The translations under genes were made by a program, and so were the position numbers. 10,035 nucleotides of DNA from CAYRHS01 sp964424125 (lineage in GTDB: Bacteria; Actinomycetota; Acidimicrobiia; IMCC26256; JAOSJL01): positions 1 to 10,035 of the forward strand of contig CAYRHS010000115.1 in the NCBI GenBank assembly GCA_964424125.1. Direction: 5' to 3'. Below, one piece after another: positions 1 through 6,642 of this stretch (positions are counted from its first letter, which is position 1; each line of letters starts with the position of its first letter). Under the pieces are notes generated by a model that had not been told where the DNA came from, searched no databases, and saw nothing but the letters and a program-made list of their open reading frames with translations.

Positions 1-574
1 CTCGACCCCCGGGGTCGACATCTCGACGAGAAGGAAGCTGAGCCCGCGGTGGCGGCTCTCGGGTGCTCCGGTGCGCGCGAGCAGGAAGCACCAGTCGGCC
101 CGGTTGCCGTAGGACGTCCAGACCTTGCGGCCGTCGACGACATAGGCGTCGTCGGCGCGCACGGCGCGGGTGGTCATGGAGGCGAGGTCGCTTCCGGCGT
201 CGGGCTCGGAGTAGCCCTGGCACCACAGGTCGTCGGCCGAAGCGGATGAGGGCGGGCCCGAGGATGTCGACGCCCTGGAAGCCGATGGCAACGGGCGCCC
301 GGGCGGCCGCGAGCTCCTCCACCAGGACCATCCGGTGCGCGAGGTCGAGCCCGAGCCCGCCGTGCTCACGCGGCCAGCCGGGTGCGAGCCACCCGCCGTC
401 GTGGAGGCGCTCGTGCCACTTGCGGCTGATCGCGACGCCGTCGGGATCCTCGTCACCGGGCGGCCAGTTCTGCGGGAACGCACGTTCTACCCACTCGGGG
501 AGGAGGTGCTCGTCGAGCCAGGCCCGGAAGGTGGCGCGGAAGCTCTCGAGGGCGGCCGGCGCGGAGCGGCTCAC
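1..574 (-). pseudogene. Acyl-CoA dehydrogenase, N-terminal and middle part, frameshifted by an internal deletion; cut by the window edge
   Basis: Reading leftward from a GTG at 572-574, which is preceded by a purine-rich GAGGGAAGGG, the protein has the N-terminal helical domain of an acyl-CoA dehydrogenase (SFRATFRAWLDEHLLPEW, then GGWLAPGWPREHGG and GPALIRFG). At about 232-243 the reading frame changes. The next frame gives LWCQGYSEPDAGSDLAS, DGRKVWTSYGNRADW and RHRGLSFLLVEM, the FAD-binding beta domain, which stays open to position 1. Family members normally have about 15 residues (the -EEQKxRFLPxI- stretch) between RFG and the LWCQG block, and these are absent. The damage is therefore a loss of about 45-50 bases, not a multiple of three, rather than a single-base slip. 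The family uses FAD to oxidise acyl-CoA to trans-2-enoyl-CoA. As it stands the gene could not make a full enzyme. An assembly error is the main alternative to a real pseudogene. Confidence 0.85.
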
Positions 575-591
575 CCGCCCTTCCCTCGAAT

Positions 592-597
592 ACGGTA
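592..597 (-). promoter_or_regulatory. Possible -10 box of the broken acyl-CoA dehydrogenase
   Basis: On the minus strand the bases read TACCGT, matching the TANNNT -10 pattern of actinobacterial promoters. They lie 17 bases before the GTG start. The same hexamer is the -10 candidate at 2051-2056 and 9438-9443. No convincing -35 hexamer sits 17 bases further upstream, so this is a weaker candidate than those two. Confidence 0.3.
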
Positions 598-654
598 CCG
601 CACCCTCACGTAATATCACCGGCGCCGAGGGGCTGCAAGGCTGCGAGATCCGGT

Positions 655-964
655 GCGAGCCTGGCGGTCGGGGAGCGGATCTCGCATCCGAACGCCGACC
701 TCCTGGTCACGCTCGGCGCAGCCGCGGCGCGGACTCGTTGCGTCCCGCTTGTCGCGTCGCTCGTCGTGTTGCCGCTCCATCAGCCGTCGCTCGTCGCCAA
801 GCAGCTCGCCTCGGTCGACCTCCTCTCCGCGGGCCGACTGCTGGTCGGGGTGGGCGTGGGTGCGCGCGACGAGGACTTCCGCGCCGCGGGTGCGGCGCCC
901 CGAGCACAAGCTGCGGCGCCTCGACGAAGGGGTGGCCGTGCTCGACGCGCCCGAGGCCGGGTGA
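655..964 (+). pseudogene. Fragment of a luciferase-like (LLM-class) flavin-dependent monooxygenase, truncated at both ends and frameshifted
   Basis: The frame beginning around 655 reads SLAVGERISHPNADLLVTLG, then VVLPLHQPSLVAKQLASVDL and GRLLVGVGVGARDEDFRAAG. This is the conserved core of bacterial luciferase-family, F420- or FMN-dependent oxidoreductases (the 'HP-DPLVTLGAAAA', 'LPL-HPVLVAKQLASLD' and 'GRL-LGVGVG' blocks). Near 890 the frame shifts. The second frame continues family-like sequence (RRPEHKLRRLDEGVAVLDAP) and stops with TGA at 962-964. The first 40 or so residues of the barrel and the whole C-terminal two thirds are missing, against a usual length near 300 residues. No start codon or ribosome binding site is apparent. 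It is best read as a decaying remnant, directly abutting the 3' end of the SDR gene. Confidence 0.75.
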
Positions 965-1933
965 TCAGTCGAGCTTGGCCTCGACCTCTGCCGAGGCGAT
1001 CTGGTCTCGTGCCATCCTGACCTTCGTCCCGGTGGCGCGCTCGTGGATCAGATCGGTCGAGTCGTTCGTGCTCGCCGGGATCTCGAAGTCAAAGAGCTCG
1101 AAGGCCTCGTCCTCGTGGTCGCGGATCTCCTCGGGGGTGACGTCGGGAGTCCCCGAGGCCCATCCGCGGGTCTGAGCGAGGAAGATCCGGCACCAATGGC
1201 TGCCGCCCGCGTGCACGGCCTCGCCGCTGAGATCGCAGTCGGGGCTCGCGAGGTACGTGCACACCGCGGCGACGAGTGAGGGATCCATGAGGTCACCGAA
1301 CCGTTCCTTCTGCGCCTCGCGGGCCATGCGCGTGGCACCGATCGGCGCGAGCGCGTTCACCTTGATGTCGAGGCCGGTCAGGGCGGCTTCCTGGTGCATC
1401 GACTTGGTGAGCCCGATGATCCCGTGCTTCGCCGCCGCGTAGGCACCCACCATCGGGTGACCGAAGATCGCGCCGGACGTCGTCAGGACGATTCGCCCGT
1501 ACCCTCGCGTGGCCATGTCGCGCCACGCTGGTTGCCCCGCGTGCCACGCGCCCATGAGATGGACGTCGAGGACCTTGCGAACGTCGTCGATCGGCTGGTC
1601 GGCGAAGGGACCTGCAAGGACCACGCCGGCGTTGTGGACGAGGACGTCTATCTTGCCGAACGCGTCGATCGCCGCGCCGACGAGCGCTTCGCCTCCCTCC
1701 GGCGTCGACACGTCGTCGAAGGACGGTTGCGCCCGGCCGCCGCGCCGCTCGATCTCGGCCACGACCTCGTTGGCGGGGGCGCGTTCGGTCCCCGCCCCGT
1801 CGATCCCGGCGCCGATGTCGTTGACGACGACCGATGCGCCTCGCTCGGCGAGCGCGAGCGCGTGGGCCCTACCGATCCCGCGTCCCGCGCCCGTGACGAC
1901 CGCCGACTGCCCGCTCAGGTCGATCTCCGACAC
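965..1933 (-). CDS. SDR-family oxidoreductase, similar to the (3R)-hydroxyacyl-CoA / 17-beta-hydroxysteroid dehydrogenase type
   Basis: This is a 322-residue classical short-chain dehydrogenase, expected to be cytosolic and NAD(P)-dependent. The cofactor glycine motif TGAGRGIG is at residues 14-21, the structural NAG at 101-103, and the catalytic Ser153, Tyr165 and Lys169 (YAAAK) are all present. The NDIG motif after the second beta strand and the 'TxxAxxVVxEI' stretch resemble the dehydrogenase domain of multifunctional enzyme type 2 (HSD17B4-like), which oxidises 3-hydroxyacyl-CoA. A tail of about 75 residues follows the core and includes TPEEIRDHEDEAFELFDF, as is common in actinobacterial relatives. 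The GTG start at 1931-1933 is chosen because a strong GGGAGGA Shine-Dalgarno lies six bases upstream (about 1940-1946). The gene is divergent from the acyl-CoA dehydrogenase pair and shares its control region. The exact substrate (hydroxyacyl-CoA or steroid alcohol) cannot be told. Confidence 0.9.
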   Translation of the reverse strand: MSEIDLSGQSAVVTGAGRGIGRAHALALAERGASVVVNDIGAGIDGAGTERAPANEVVAEIERRGGRAQPSFDDVSTPEGGEALVGAAIDAFGKIDVLVHNAGVVLAGPFADQPIDDVRKVLDVHLMGAWHAGQPAWRDMATRGYGRIVLTTSGAIFGHPMVGAYAAAKHGIIGLTKSMHQEAALTGLDIKVNALAPIGATRMAREAQKERFGDLMDPSLVAAVCTYLASPDCDLSGEAVHAGGSHWCRIFLAQTRGWASGTPDVTPEEIRDHEDEAFELFDFEIPASTNDSTDLIHERATGTKVRMARDQIASAEVEAKLD

Positions 1934-1968
1934 GCCGAATCCTCCCCCCGGCCGGCTTGGAGCGGGCT

Positions 1969-1974
1969 ACCGTA
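1969..1974 (-). promoter_or_regulatory. Possible -10 box for the SDR gene
   Basis: The minus strand reads TACGGT (TANNNT type) 35 bases before the GTG start. The weak hexamer TGGTCG sits 17 bases upstream of it. The nine plus-strand bases TACCGTACC at 1968-1976, which contain this box, recur exactly at 2051-2059 in front of the divergent gene. The site may therefore be a repeated regulator-binding element as well as a promoter box. Confidence 0.35.
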
Positions 1975-2009
1975 CCAGGAGTTCCGGAAATCGACCACCG
2001 CCGCGGGTA

Positions 2010-2025
2010 CCCGCTCCGGAGCGGG
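2010..2025. promoter_or_regulatory. Perfect 16-bp palindrome, candidate operator
   Basis: The bases CCCGCTCCGGAGCGGG form a perfect inverted repeat with no spacer. It ends two bases before the TTGCCC -35 hexamer of the rightward promoter and lies within 40 bases of the leftward -10 candidate. The half-site GGAGCGGG occurs again at 1959-1966. That position suits a dimeric regulator acting on both divergent transcripts. The binding protein is unknown; the TetR-family product encoded at 7595-8314 is one candidate. Confidence 0.45.
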
Positions 2026-2027
2026 CG

Positions 2028-2056
2028 TTGCCCGTTTGCAGACTCGCAGATACCGT
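2028..2056 (+). promoter_or_regulatory. Promoter of the acyl-CoA dehydrogenase pair
   Basis: The -35 hexamer TTGCCC (2028-2033) and the -10 hexamer TACCGT (2051-2056) are separated by exactly 17 bases. Transcription would start near 2063 and leave an untranslated leader of about 55 bases before the ATG at 2119. Confidence 0.55.
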
Positions 2057-2118
2057 ACCTAGAGATCACCGTAGAGGTGTGGCGGGGGCGCTGCTGCGGC
2101 GGCGCGGACGGGCGCCGG

Positions 2119-3258
2119 ATGGAGCTGCGACCGAGCGACGACCAGGAGCTGCTGCGGGCGACCGCGCGCGACTTCCTCTCGCACGCGGTACCGCTGGGCG
2201 ACCTCGGTGCGCTCGAGGACCGCGCGGGCCTCTTCGACGCCGACCTCTGGTCGCGGCTCGCCGAGCTCGGCTGGCTGGGCCTCGCGATCCCCGAGGCGAG
2301 CGGCGGGAGCGGGGGATCGGTCGTCGACCTGGAGCTCCTCTGCGAGGAGCTCGGACGGGCGCTGTGTCCGGCTCCGTTCCTCGCCGTCGCCGTGGCCGCG
2401 ACCGCCGTGCTCGAGTCCGCGGCCGAACCCTCGGCCGCGACGCTGTTGGCGGAGGTCGTGGCGGGTCGGCGGCGGCCGGTGTTGGCCGCGGCGGGCCCGT
2501 CGGGTCGTCTCGACGACGATCCCGGCGTCTCCTGGAAGGACGGCGCGCTCACGGGTGAGAAGGCATTCGTCCAGGACGCCAACACGGCCGATGCGTTCCT
2601 CGTGACCGCGCACGACGCGGAGGGCGTGCTCGTGGTGGTCCTCGTCGACCCGGCTGACGGGGTCGAGGTCGAGCCGCAGCACGCCATCTCGGGCTTCCCG
2701 TGGTCGCGGGTGCGGTTCGAGGGCGTGCGCGGGGTGGAGCTGGGAGCGGCCGAGCCGGCTCTCGACACCGCGTTCGCTCGCGTCGCGACGATGCAAGGAG
2801 CGTGGTGTGCGGGCGGGGCCACCCGCCTCCTCGAGGACACGGTTGCCTACGCGAGCGAGCGCGTGCAGTTCGGTGTCCCGATCGGGAGCTTCCAGGCGGT
2901 GCAGCACCAGCTCGCCGACTGCGACATCGCCGCGGCCGAGGCGACGACCCTCGCCCGTCAGGCGGCACAGGCGCTCGAAGATCACTCGCCGTTCGCGCGG
3001 CGCCTCGCATCGGTCGCCTTCCTGCGCGCCGGCGACTCGTTCGTGGAGGTCGCCCGGCGCTGTCACCAGATCTGGGGCGGGATGGGGTTCAGCACCGAAG
3101 CGCACGTGCACCTCTTCAGCCGTCGGGCCAAGGCGGCGCAACACAGTTGGGGTGGCGTCGATCACCATCTCGGCATCGTCGCCGACGAGCTGCTGCGCGC
3201 CCCGCTCGTCCGCGACCGTTACCCGTGGCTCGTCGCCGACGCGGACGGCGCGCGGTGA
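2119..3258 (+). CDS. Acyl-CoA dehydrogenase, first subunit of a likely heteromeric pair
   Basis: The product is 379 residues, the usual acyl-CoA dehydrogenase length. The N-terminal helical domain is clear (GWLGLAIPEASGGSGGS, residues 51-67), as is the C-terminal domain: RVQFGVPIGSFQAVQHQLAD (248-267), then QIWGGMGFSTEAHVHLFSRR (317-336). Glu327 sits where medium-chain acyl-CoA dehydrogenases carry the catalytic base. The middle domain is divergent: the usual SEPxAGSD flavin/substrate motif and the following W-[ST]-S are not visible around residues 110-160. Its coupled neighbour has both. Such split conservation is known for actinobacterial alpha2beta2 acyl-CoA dehydrogenases (FadE pairs of steroid side-chain degradation). 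It suggests this protein works only with its partner, oxidising an acyl-CoA to an enoyl-CoA. ATG 2119 is preferred over an in-frame GTG at 2077 because the protein then begins at the family's normal N-terminus. The ribosome binding site is weak. Confidence 0.9.
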   Translation: MELRPSDDQELLRATARDFLSHAVPLGDLGALEDRAGLFDADLWSRLAELGWLGLAIPEASGGSGGSVVDLELLCEELGRALCPAPFLAVAVAATAVLESAAEPSAATLLAEVVAGRRRPVLAAAGPSGRLDDDPGVSWKDGALTGEKAFVQDANTADAFLVTAHDAEGVLVVVLVDPADGVEVEPQHAISGFPWSRVRFEGVRGVELGAAEPALDTAFARVATMQGAWCAGGATRLLEDTVAYASERVQFGVPIGSFQAVQHQLADCDIAAAEATTLARQAAQALEDHSPFARRLASVAFLRAGDSFVEVARRCHQIWGGMGFSTEAHVHLFSRRAKAAQHSWGGVDHHLGIVADELLRAPLVRDRYPWLVADADGAR

Positions 3259-4403
3259 GGTTCGCGCTCGATCCCGACGTCGAGGCCTTCCGCGAGGAGG
3301 TCCGCGCGTTCATCGCGGCCGAGGCCGATCCGGTGATCCCGTCCCAGGGCCCGCTCCCGCAGATGGACACCCCCGAGAAGCGGGTCTTCGTCCGCAAGCT
3401 CGCGGAACGTGGGTGGCTCGGGCTGGCCTGGCCCGAGGAGTACGGAGGGGGCGGGAAGAGCGAGATCTACCAGCTCGTGCTCCAGGAGGAGCTCGAGTAC
3501 GCCGGGCTCCCCTCGATGTCGATCGAGGTCGGGATGATCGGCCAGACGATCATGCGCCACGGCTCCGAGGCGACGAAGCGCGCGTTCCTGCCTCGGATCA
3601 TCGCGGGTGAGCTGAACATCGCGTTGGGCTACAGCGAACCCGAGGCCGGCTCGGACCTCGCCGCGCTCGAGCTGCGGGCGACGCGCGAGGGCGACGAGTT
3701 CGTCCTCAACGGGCTGAAGATGTGGACGAGCGCCGCGCACTTCGCCGAGCTGGTCTGGTTGGCCTGCCGCACGAACACCGAGGTCCCGCGCCACCGTGGG
3801 ATCTCGCTGTTCCTCGTCGACCTCGACAGCCCCGGCATCGAGGTCACCCCGATCGAGACGATGAGCAACCACGCCACGAACTCGGTGTTCTTCACCGACG
3901 TCCGGGTCCCGGCCGACCGGCTCGTCGGGGAGCTCGACGCCGGTTGGGGCTACATCATGGAGGCGCTCGACTACGAGCGGCTGGGAGGCTTCCCGTTCGG
4001 CGGGCTCCAGCGCGACCTCGACGAGCTGGTGGCCTGGGCACGCGACGGTGGCCACGAGTCCGACCCACGCGTTCGCAGGCTGCTCGCCCGTCTCGCGATC
4101 CGGGTCGAGGGCGCCCGCACGCATCTCCTGCGCTCGTACGACCGCGTCGGTCGCCACGAGGTACCGACGTTCGAGGCCACGATGCTGAAGGTGGCGATGA
4201 CCGAGCTCCGCCTCGACATGGCCGACGAGGTCGTCGACCTGCTCGCTCCGCGAGGGCTGCTCCGCGCCGACGACCCCGGCGCGGTCGTGCAGGGGCGCTT
4301 CGAGCACAACTGGCGGGCGGAGATCATCACGACGATCGCGGGCGGCGCCAACGAGATCCAGCGCAACATCCTCGCCCGGCGCCACCTCGGGCTGCCGGGC
4401 TAG
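3255..4403 (+). CDS. Acyl-CoA dehydrogenase, second subunit, translationally coupled to the first
   Basis: The product is 382 residues. It starts at a GTG (3255-3257) that overlaps the upstream stop by the four bases GTGA, so ribosomes probably pass directly from the first subunit. The features are canonical: GWLGLAWPEEYGGGG (53-67), GYSEPEAGSDLAALELRA (125-142), LKMWTSAAH (154-162), a beta-domain end VFFTDVRVPADRLVGE (211-226), and the C-terminal GGANEIQRNILARRHLGLPG (363-382). Glu241 in ALDYERLG occupies the place of the catalytic base of isovaleryl-CoA dehydrogenase (Glu254 in the human enzyme). The FAD-dependent reaction passes electrons to an electron-transfer flavoprotein, which is not encoded here. 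With its neighbour it may form a heterotetramer. The length and motifs would also allow it to act alone as a homotetramer. Confidence 0.92.
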   Translation: MRFALDPDVEAFREEVRAFIAAEADPVIPSQGPLPQMDTPEKRVFVRKLAERGWLGLAWPEEYGGGGKSEIYQLVLQEELEYAGLPSMSIEVGMIGQTIMRHGSEATKRAFLPRIIAGELNIALGYSEPEAGSDLAALELRATREGDEFVLNGLKMWTSAAHFAELVWLACRTNTEVPRHRGISLFLVDLDSPGIEVTPIETMSNHATNSVFFTDVRVPADRLVGELDAGWGYIMEALDYERLGGFPFGGLQRDLDELVAWARDGGHESDPRVRRLLARLAIRVEGARTHLLRSYDRVGRHEVPTFEATMLKVAMTELRLDMADEVVDLLAPRGLLRADDPGAVVQGRFEHNWRAEIITTIAGGANEIQRNILARRHLGLPG

Positions 4404-5305
4404 CTGCTCCGTTCTGACGCGGGGGTCGTCACGGCCGGACGCCCGCCGTGGCCGTTGCCCGACGCGGTCGAGGCCGACTCGCCGTCGGCGGGGGAGGGGA
4501 GCATCGCCCGACGGGCGATCGCCTCCGCCGTCCACTCGGGCGGACGCTTCTGCGTGAAGGCCCGCACGCCTTCGTGGAAGTCCTCGCCGATCGACGACTC
4601 GAAGTGCTCCTCGGGGCGCAACGCCGGGAGGTCGCGGTGCATCACCTGCTTCATCAGGCGGCGGGCCTCGGGCGACGTCGTCAGCACTGCTTCCACGAGC
4701 TCGACGACGGCCGCGTCGAGGGCGTCGGGTGCGCAGACCCGGTTGACGAGGCCCAGCTCCCGCGCCTCCTCGGCTTCGACGGCCCGGGCCGTGAACAGCA
4801 GGTCCTTCGCCCGGCTGAGCCCGATCCGTCGGTGGAGGCGTCCCGAGTTCGGGGCGTCGCAGAGCCCCCATTTTCCGGGCGCGAAGCTGAGCTTGGCCCC
4901 GCGCACCGCGACCGCCAGGTCGCACATCATGATGATGTCGACCGCGGCACCGAACGCGTCGCCGTTGATGGCCGCGATCGTCGTCTTGGGGCAGTCCTCG
5001 ATCGCGGCGAAGGCCGGATACTCCGCGTAGACGTGCTCGTGCATCTGACTGACGTCGTCTTCGGTCATGCCCTCGAGGGCCATGCGGGCGACGTCGGAAC
5101 CGAGGTCGCCGCCGCCGCTGAACATGCGGCCCGATCCCCGCAGGACCACGGCGCTGTGCTCCTCGTCGCGCGCCGCCCGGACGAACGCGTCGCGCAGCTC
5201 CTCGAAGAGCCGACTGTCGACGAGGTTCAGCTCGTCGGGACGGGCGAGGGTGATCCAGATCGCCTGGGGCGTGGTCTCGTAGCGGATGCGCTCGTAGTCG
5301 GCCAT
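4400..5305 (-). CDS. Enoyl-CoA hydratase/isomerase (crotonase) family protein with atypical active site
   Basis: The product is 301 residues. It has the crotonase fold signatures: the CoA-binding and oxyanion-hole segment MFSGGGDL (61-68) and the second oxyanion segment NGDAFGAAVDIIMMCDLAVA (114-133), followed by ARELGLVNRV (181-190). Canonical hydratases use two glutamates. Here the first position is Asp123 (GAAVD instead of GGGxE). The segment usually written PExxLGxxPGxGGxxRL reads FAPGKWGLCDAPNSGRLHRR (141-160), so the second glutamate is absent. The protein therefore may not be a simple hydratase; isomerase, hydrolase or retro-aldol chemistry is possible in this superfamily. About 40 C-terminal residues are low-complexity and rich in Ser, Ala, Gly and Pro. 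ATG 5303-5305 has no good ribosome binding site. The gene has its own promoter (5363-5391) and its stop codon interlocks with that of the converging dehydrogenase. Confidence 0.88.
   Translation of the reverse strand: MADYERIRYETTPQAIWITLARPDELNLVDSRLFEELRDAFVRAARDEEHSAVVLRGSGRMFSGGGDLGSDVARMALEGMTEDDVSQMHEHVYAEYPAFAAIEDCPKTTIAAINGDAFGAAVDIIMMCDLAVAVRGAKLSFAPGKWGLCDAPNSGRLHRRIGLSRAKDLLFTARAVEAEEARELGLVNRVCAPDALDAAVVELVEAVLTTSPEARRLMKQVMHRDLPALRPEEHFESSIGEDFHEGVRAFTQKRPPEWTAEAIARRAMLPSPADGESASTASGNGHGGRPAVTTPASERSS
4430..4450 (+). terminator. Weak stem-loop after the acyl-CoA dehydrogenase pair
   Basis: CACGGC (4430-4435) and GCCGTG (4445-4450) can pair around a nine-base loop, 27 bases past the dehydrogenase stop codon. 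No T-tract follows, and it lies inside the coding end of the convergent crotonase gene. A termination role is only a possibility. Confidence 0.2.
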
Positions 5306-5362
5306 CGAGGAAACCCGGGTCGAGGTGGGGATCGGAGAATTACGTACCCGGGGGTTCAGAAA

Positions 5363-5391
5363 AGCCTACGGTGGCGCCGCGGGCCCGTCAA
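5363..5391 (-). promoter_or_regulatory. Promoter of the crotonase-family gene
   Basis: On the minus strand TTGACG (5386-5391) and TAGGCT (5363-5368) are separated by exactly 17 bases, close to the sigma-70-like consensus. Transcription would begin near 5356, about 50 bases before the ATG at 5305. The gene can therefore be expressed independently of the P450 upstream of it. Confidence 0.55.
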
Positions 5392-5419
5392 GGGTCGTTG
5401 CCCTGGTCCTCCGTCCGCT

Positions 5420-5437
5420 CCGCCTCGCGTCGGGCGG
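5420..5437 (-). terminator. Possible short hairpin terminator after the P450 gene
   Basis: A 5-bp all-GC stem (5420-5424 with 5433-5437) and an 8-base loop lie immediately after the P450 stop codon and before the crotonase promoter. No T-tract is present. The position is right but the stem is short, so chance in GC-rich DNA is possible. Confidence 0.25.
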
Positions 5438-5440
5438 GGT

Positions 5441-6622
5441 TCAGGCGTCCCACTCCACGGGCAGCTCCGTGAGGGCGTTGCTGAAGAGGCCCTCGTAGCG
5501 GGGTTCGAAGCCGTCCTGCAGACGGAGGTTCGGGAGGCGCTCGAGCACGCCTCGCAGCGCCACCTGGAGCTCGAGGCGCGCGATCGGCGCGCCGATGCAC
5601 ATGTGCACACCGGCGCCGAAGGCGACGTGCTTGTTGGGCGCACGGTCGATCCGGAAGGAGTCCGGGGCGTCGAACACGACGGGATCACGGTTGGCCCCGT
5701 TGATCGCCCCGAGCACGAGCGAGCCCGCGGGCACGGTGACGTCGCCGACGACGACGTCACGGGTCGTGGTGCGGTTCAGGTAGGCGATGGGCGCGCGCCA
5801 GCGGAGCGCCTCTTCGACTGCGGTCACCACGAGGGCGGGATCGGCTCTCAGCGCCTCGAGCTGGTCCGGGTGGCGGAGCAGCTCGAGGACGAGCGTGCCG
5901 AGCGCGCTCATGGTCGACTCCTCACCCGCGGGGAGCATGAAGCGGAGGAACCCGAGGACGTGTTCCTCGTCGAGTCGGTCCCCGTCGCGCGAGGTGGCGG
6001 TTACGAGCTGACTCACGAAGTCCTCGCCGGGGGAACGACGGCGATCTTCGACGACCGGGATCAGCATCTCGTCGAGCTCCTTGCGGGCCCCGAGCGACTG
6101 CTCCAGCTGCTCGGCGTCGGACTCGACGGGGTTCGCGGCGATGGCCTCCTTGTAGAGCCGGGAGAGTCGGGGCTGATCGGCAACGTCGAGACCCAGGAGC
6201 TCGGCGATCGTGTGGAACGGCAACGGTTCGCAGAACTCCCGCATGAGCTCGGCCTCCCCGCGAACTCGAAGACCGTCGAGCATCCATGCGACCAGCGGCT
6301 CGATCGTCTCGGCCGCGAAGCGCTCCAGCACGCGCGGCCGAAAGCTCGGGGCGACGAGCGAGCGATTGCGGTGATGCTCCTCGCCGTCCATCTGGATCAT
6401 GTTCGGACCGTCGATGGGTTCGCGCAGCATCCGCACATGGGCGACGCTGTAGGCGCTCTCGTCCCGCATCCCCATCACGTCCTCGTGGCGGGTCAGGATC
6501 CACGCCGGGAAGTCGCTCGCCTGGAACGCGGGCTGCGCAGCCCGCCGTTCGGCGAGGGTCGGGAACGGATCGTCCTGGAACTCGGGCGACAGCAGGTTCA
6601 CGTCACGCACCGTGCGACTCAC
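5441..6622 (-). CDS. Cytochrome P450 (class I bacterial type)
   Basis: This is a soluble 393-residue P450 with no membrane anchor, expected to take electrons from a ferredoxin and its reductase, neither encoded here. The heme-binding loop FGAGVHMCIGAPIARLEL starts at 335 and has the heme-ligand Cys342. The K-helix ExxR is Glu271-Arg274. The I-helix reads LPAGEESTMSA (230-240), with acid Glu235 and Ser236 where most P450s have the oxygen-activating Thr. The C-helix segment MDGEEHHRNRSLV (78-90) is typical. It probably hydroxylates a hydrophobic substrate before or during side-chain breakdown. The first possible start is GTG 6620-6622, but the GAGGAG sequence immediately touches it. A GTG four codons later (6608-6610) is spaced 11 bases from GAGGAG and may be the real start. 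The family number is not recognisable by eye. Confidence 0.95.
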   Translation of the reverse strand: MSRTVRDVNLLSPEFQDDPFPTLAERRAAQPAFQASDFPAWILTRHEDVMGMRDESAYSVAHVRMLREPIDGPNMIQMDGEEHHRNRSLVAPSFRPRVLERFAAETIEPLVAWMLDGLRVRGEAELMREFCEPLPFHTIAELLGLDVADQPRLSRLYKEAIAANPVESDAEQLEQSLGARKELDEMLIPVVEDRRRSPGEDFVSQLVTATSRDGDRLDEEHVLGFLRFMLPAGEESTMSALGTLVLELLRHPDQLEALRADPALVVTAVEEALRWRAPIAYLNRTTTRDVVVGDVTVPAGSLVLGAINGANRDPVVFDAPDSFRIDRAPNKHVAFGAGVHMCIGAPIARLELQVALRGVLERLPNLRLQDGFEPRYEGLFSNALTELPVEWDA

Positions 6623-6642
6623 TCCTCGGGTCGAGTGACCAG

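Noticed and set aside
63..1175. A 370-codon open frame on the plus strand across the broken genes
   Set aside because: It is antisense or out of frame to the recognisable dehydrogenase, LLM and SDR sequence, and is strongly Arg/Ser-rich.
1957..2118. Possible N-terminal extension of the first acyl-CoA dehydrogenase
   Set aside because: The in-frame upstream codons cover the promoter and palindrome and do not resemble the family. The protein has a complete N-terminus from ATG 2119.
3219..4925. A 568-codon open frame on the minus strand
   Set aside because: It is antisense to the second acyl-CoA dehydrogenase and out of frame with the crotonase. It is low-complexity Arg/Asp/Glu-rich sequence with no motif.
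5313..5352. Repeated ACCCGGG words in the crotonase leader, possible riboswitch stem
   Set aside because: CCCGGG is self-complementary and common in GC-rich DNA. The flanks pair poorly and no known riboswitch pattern is visible.
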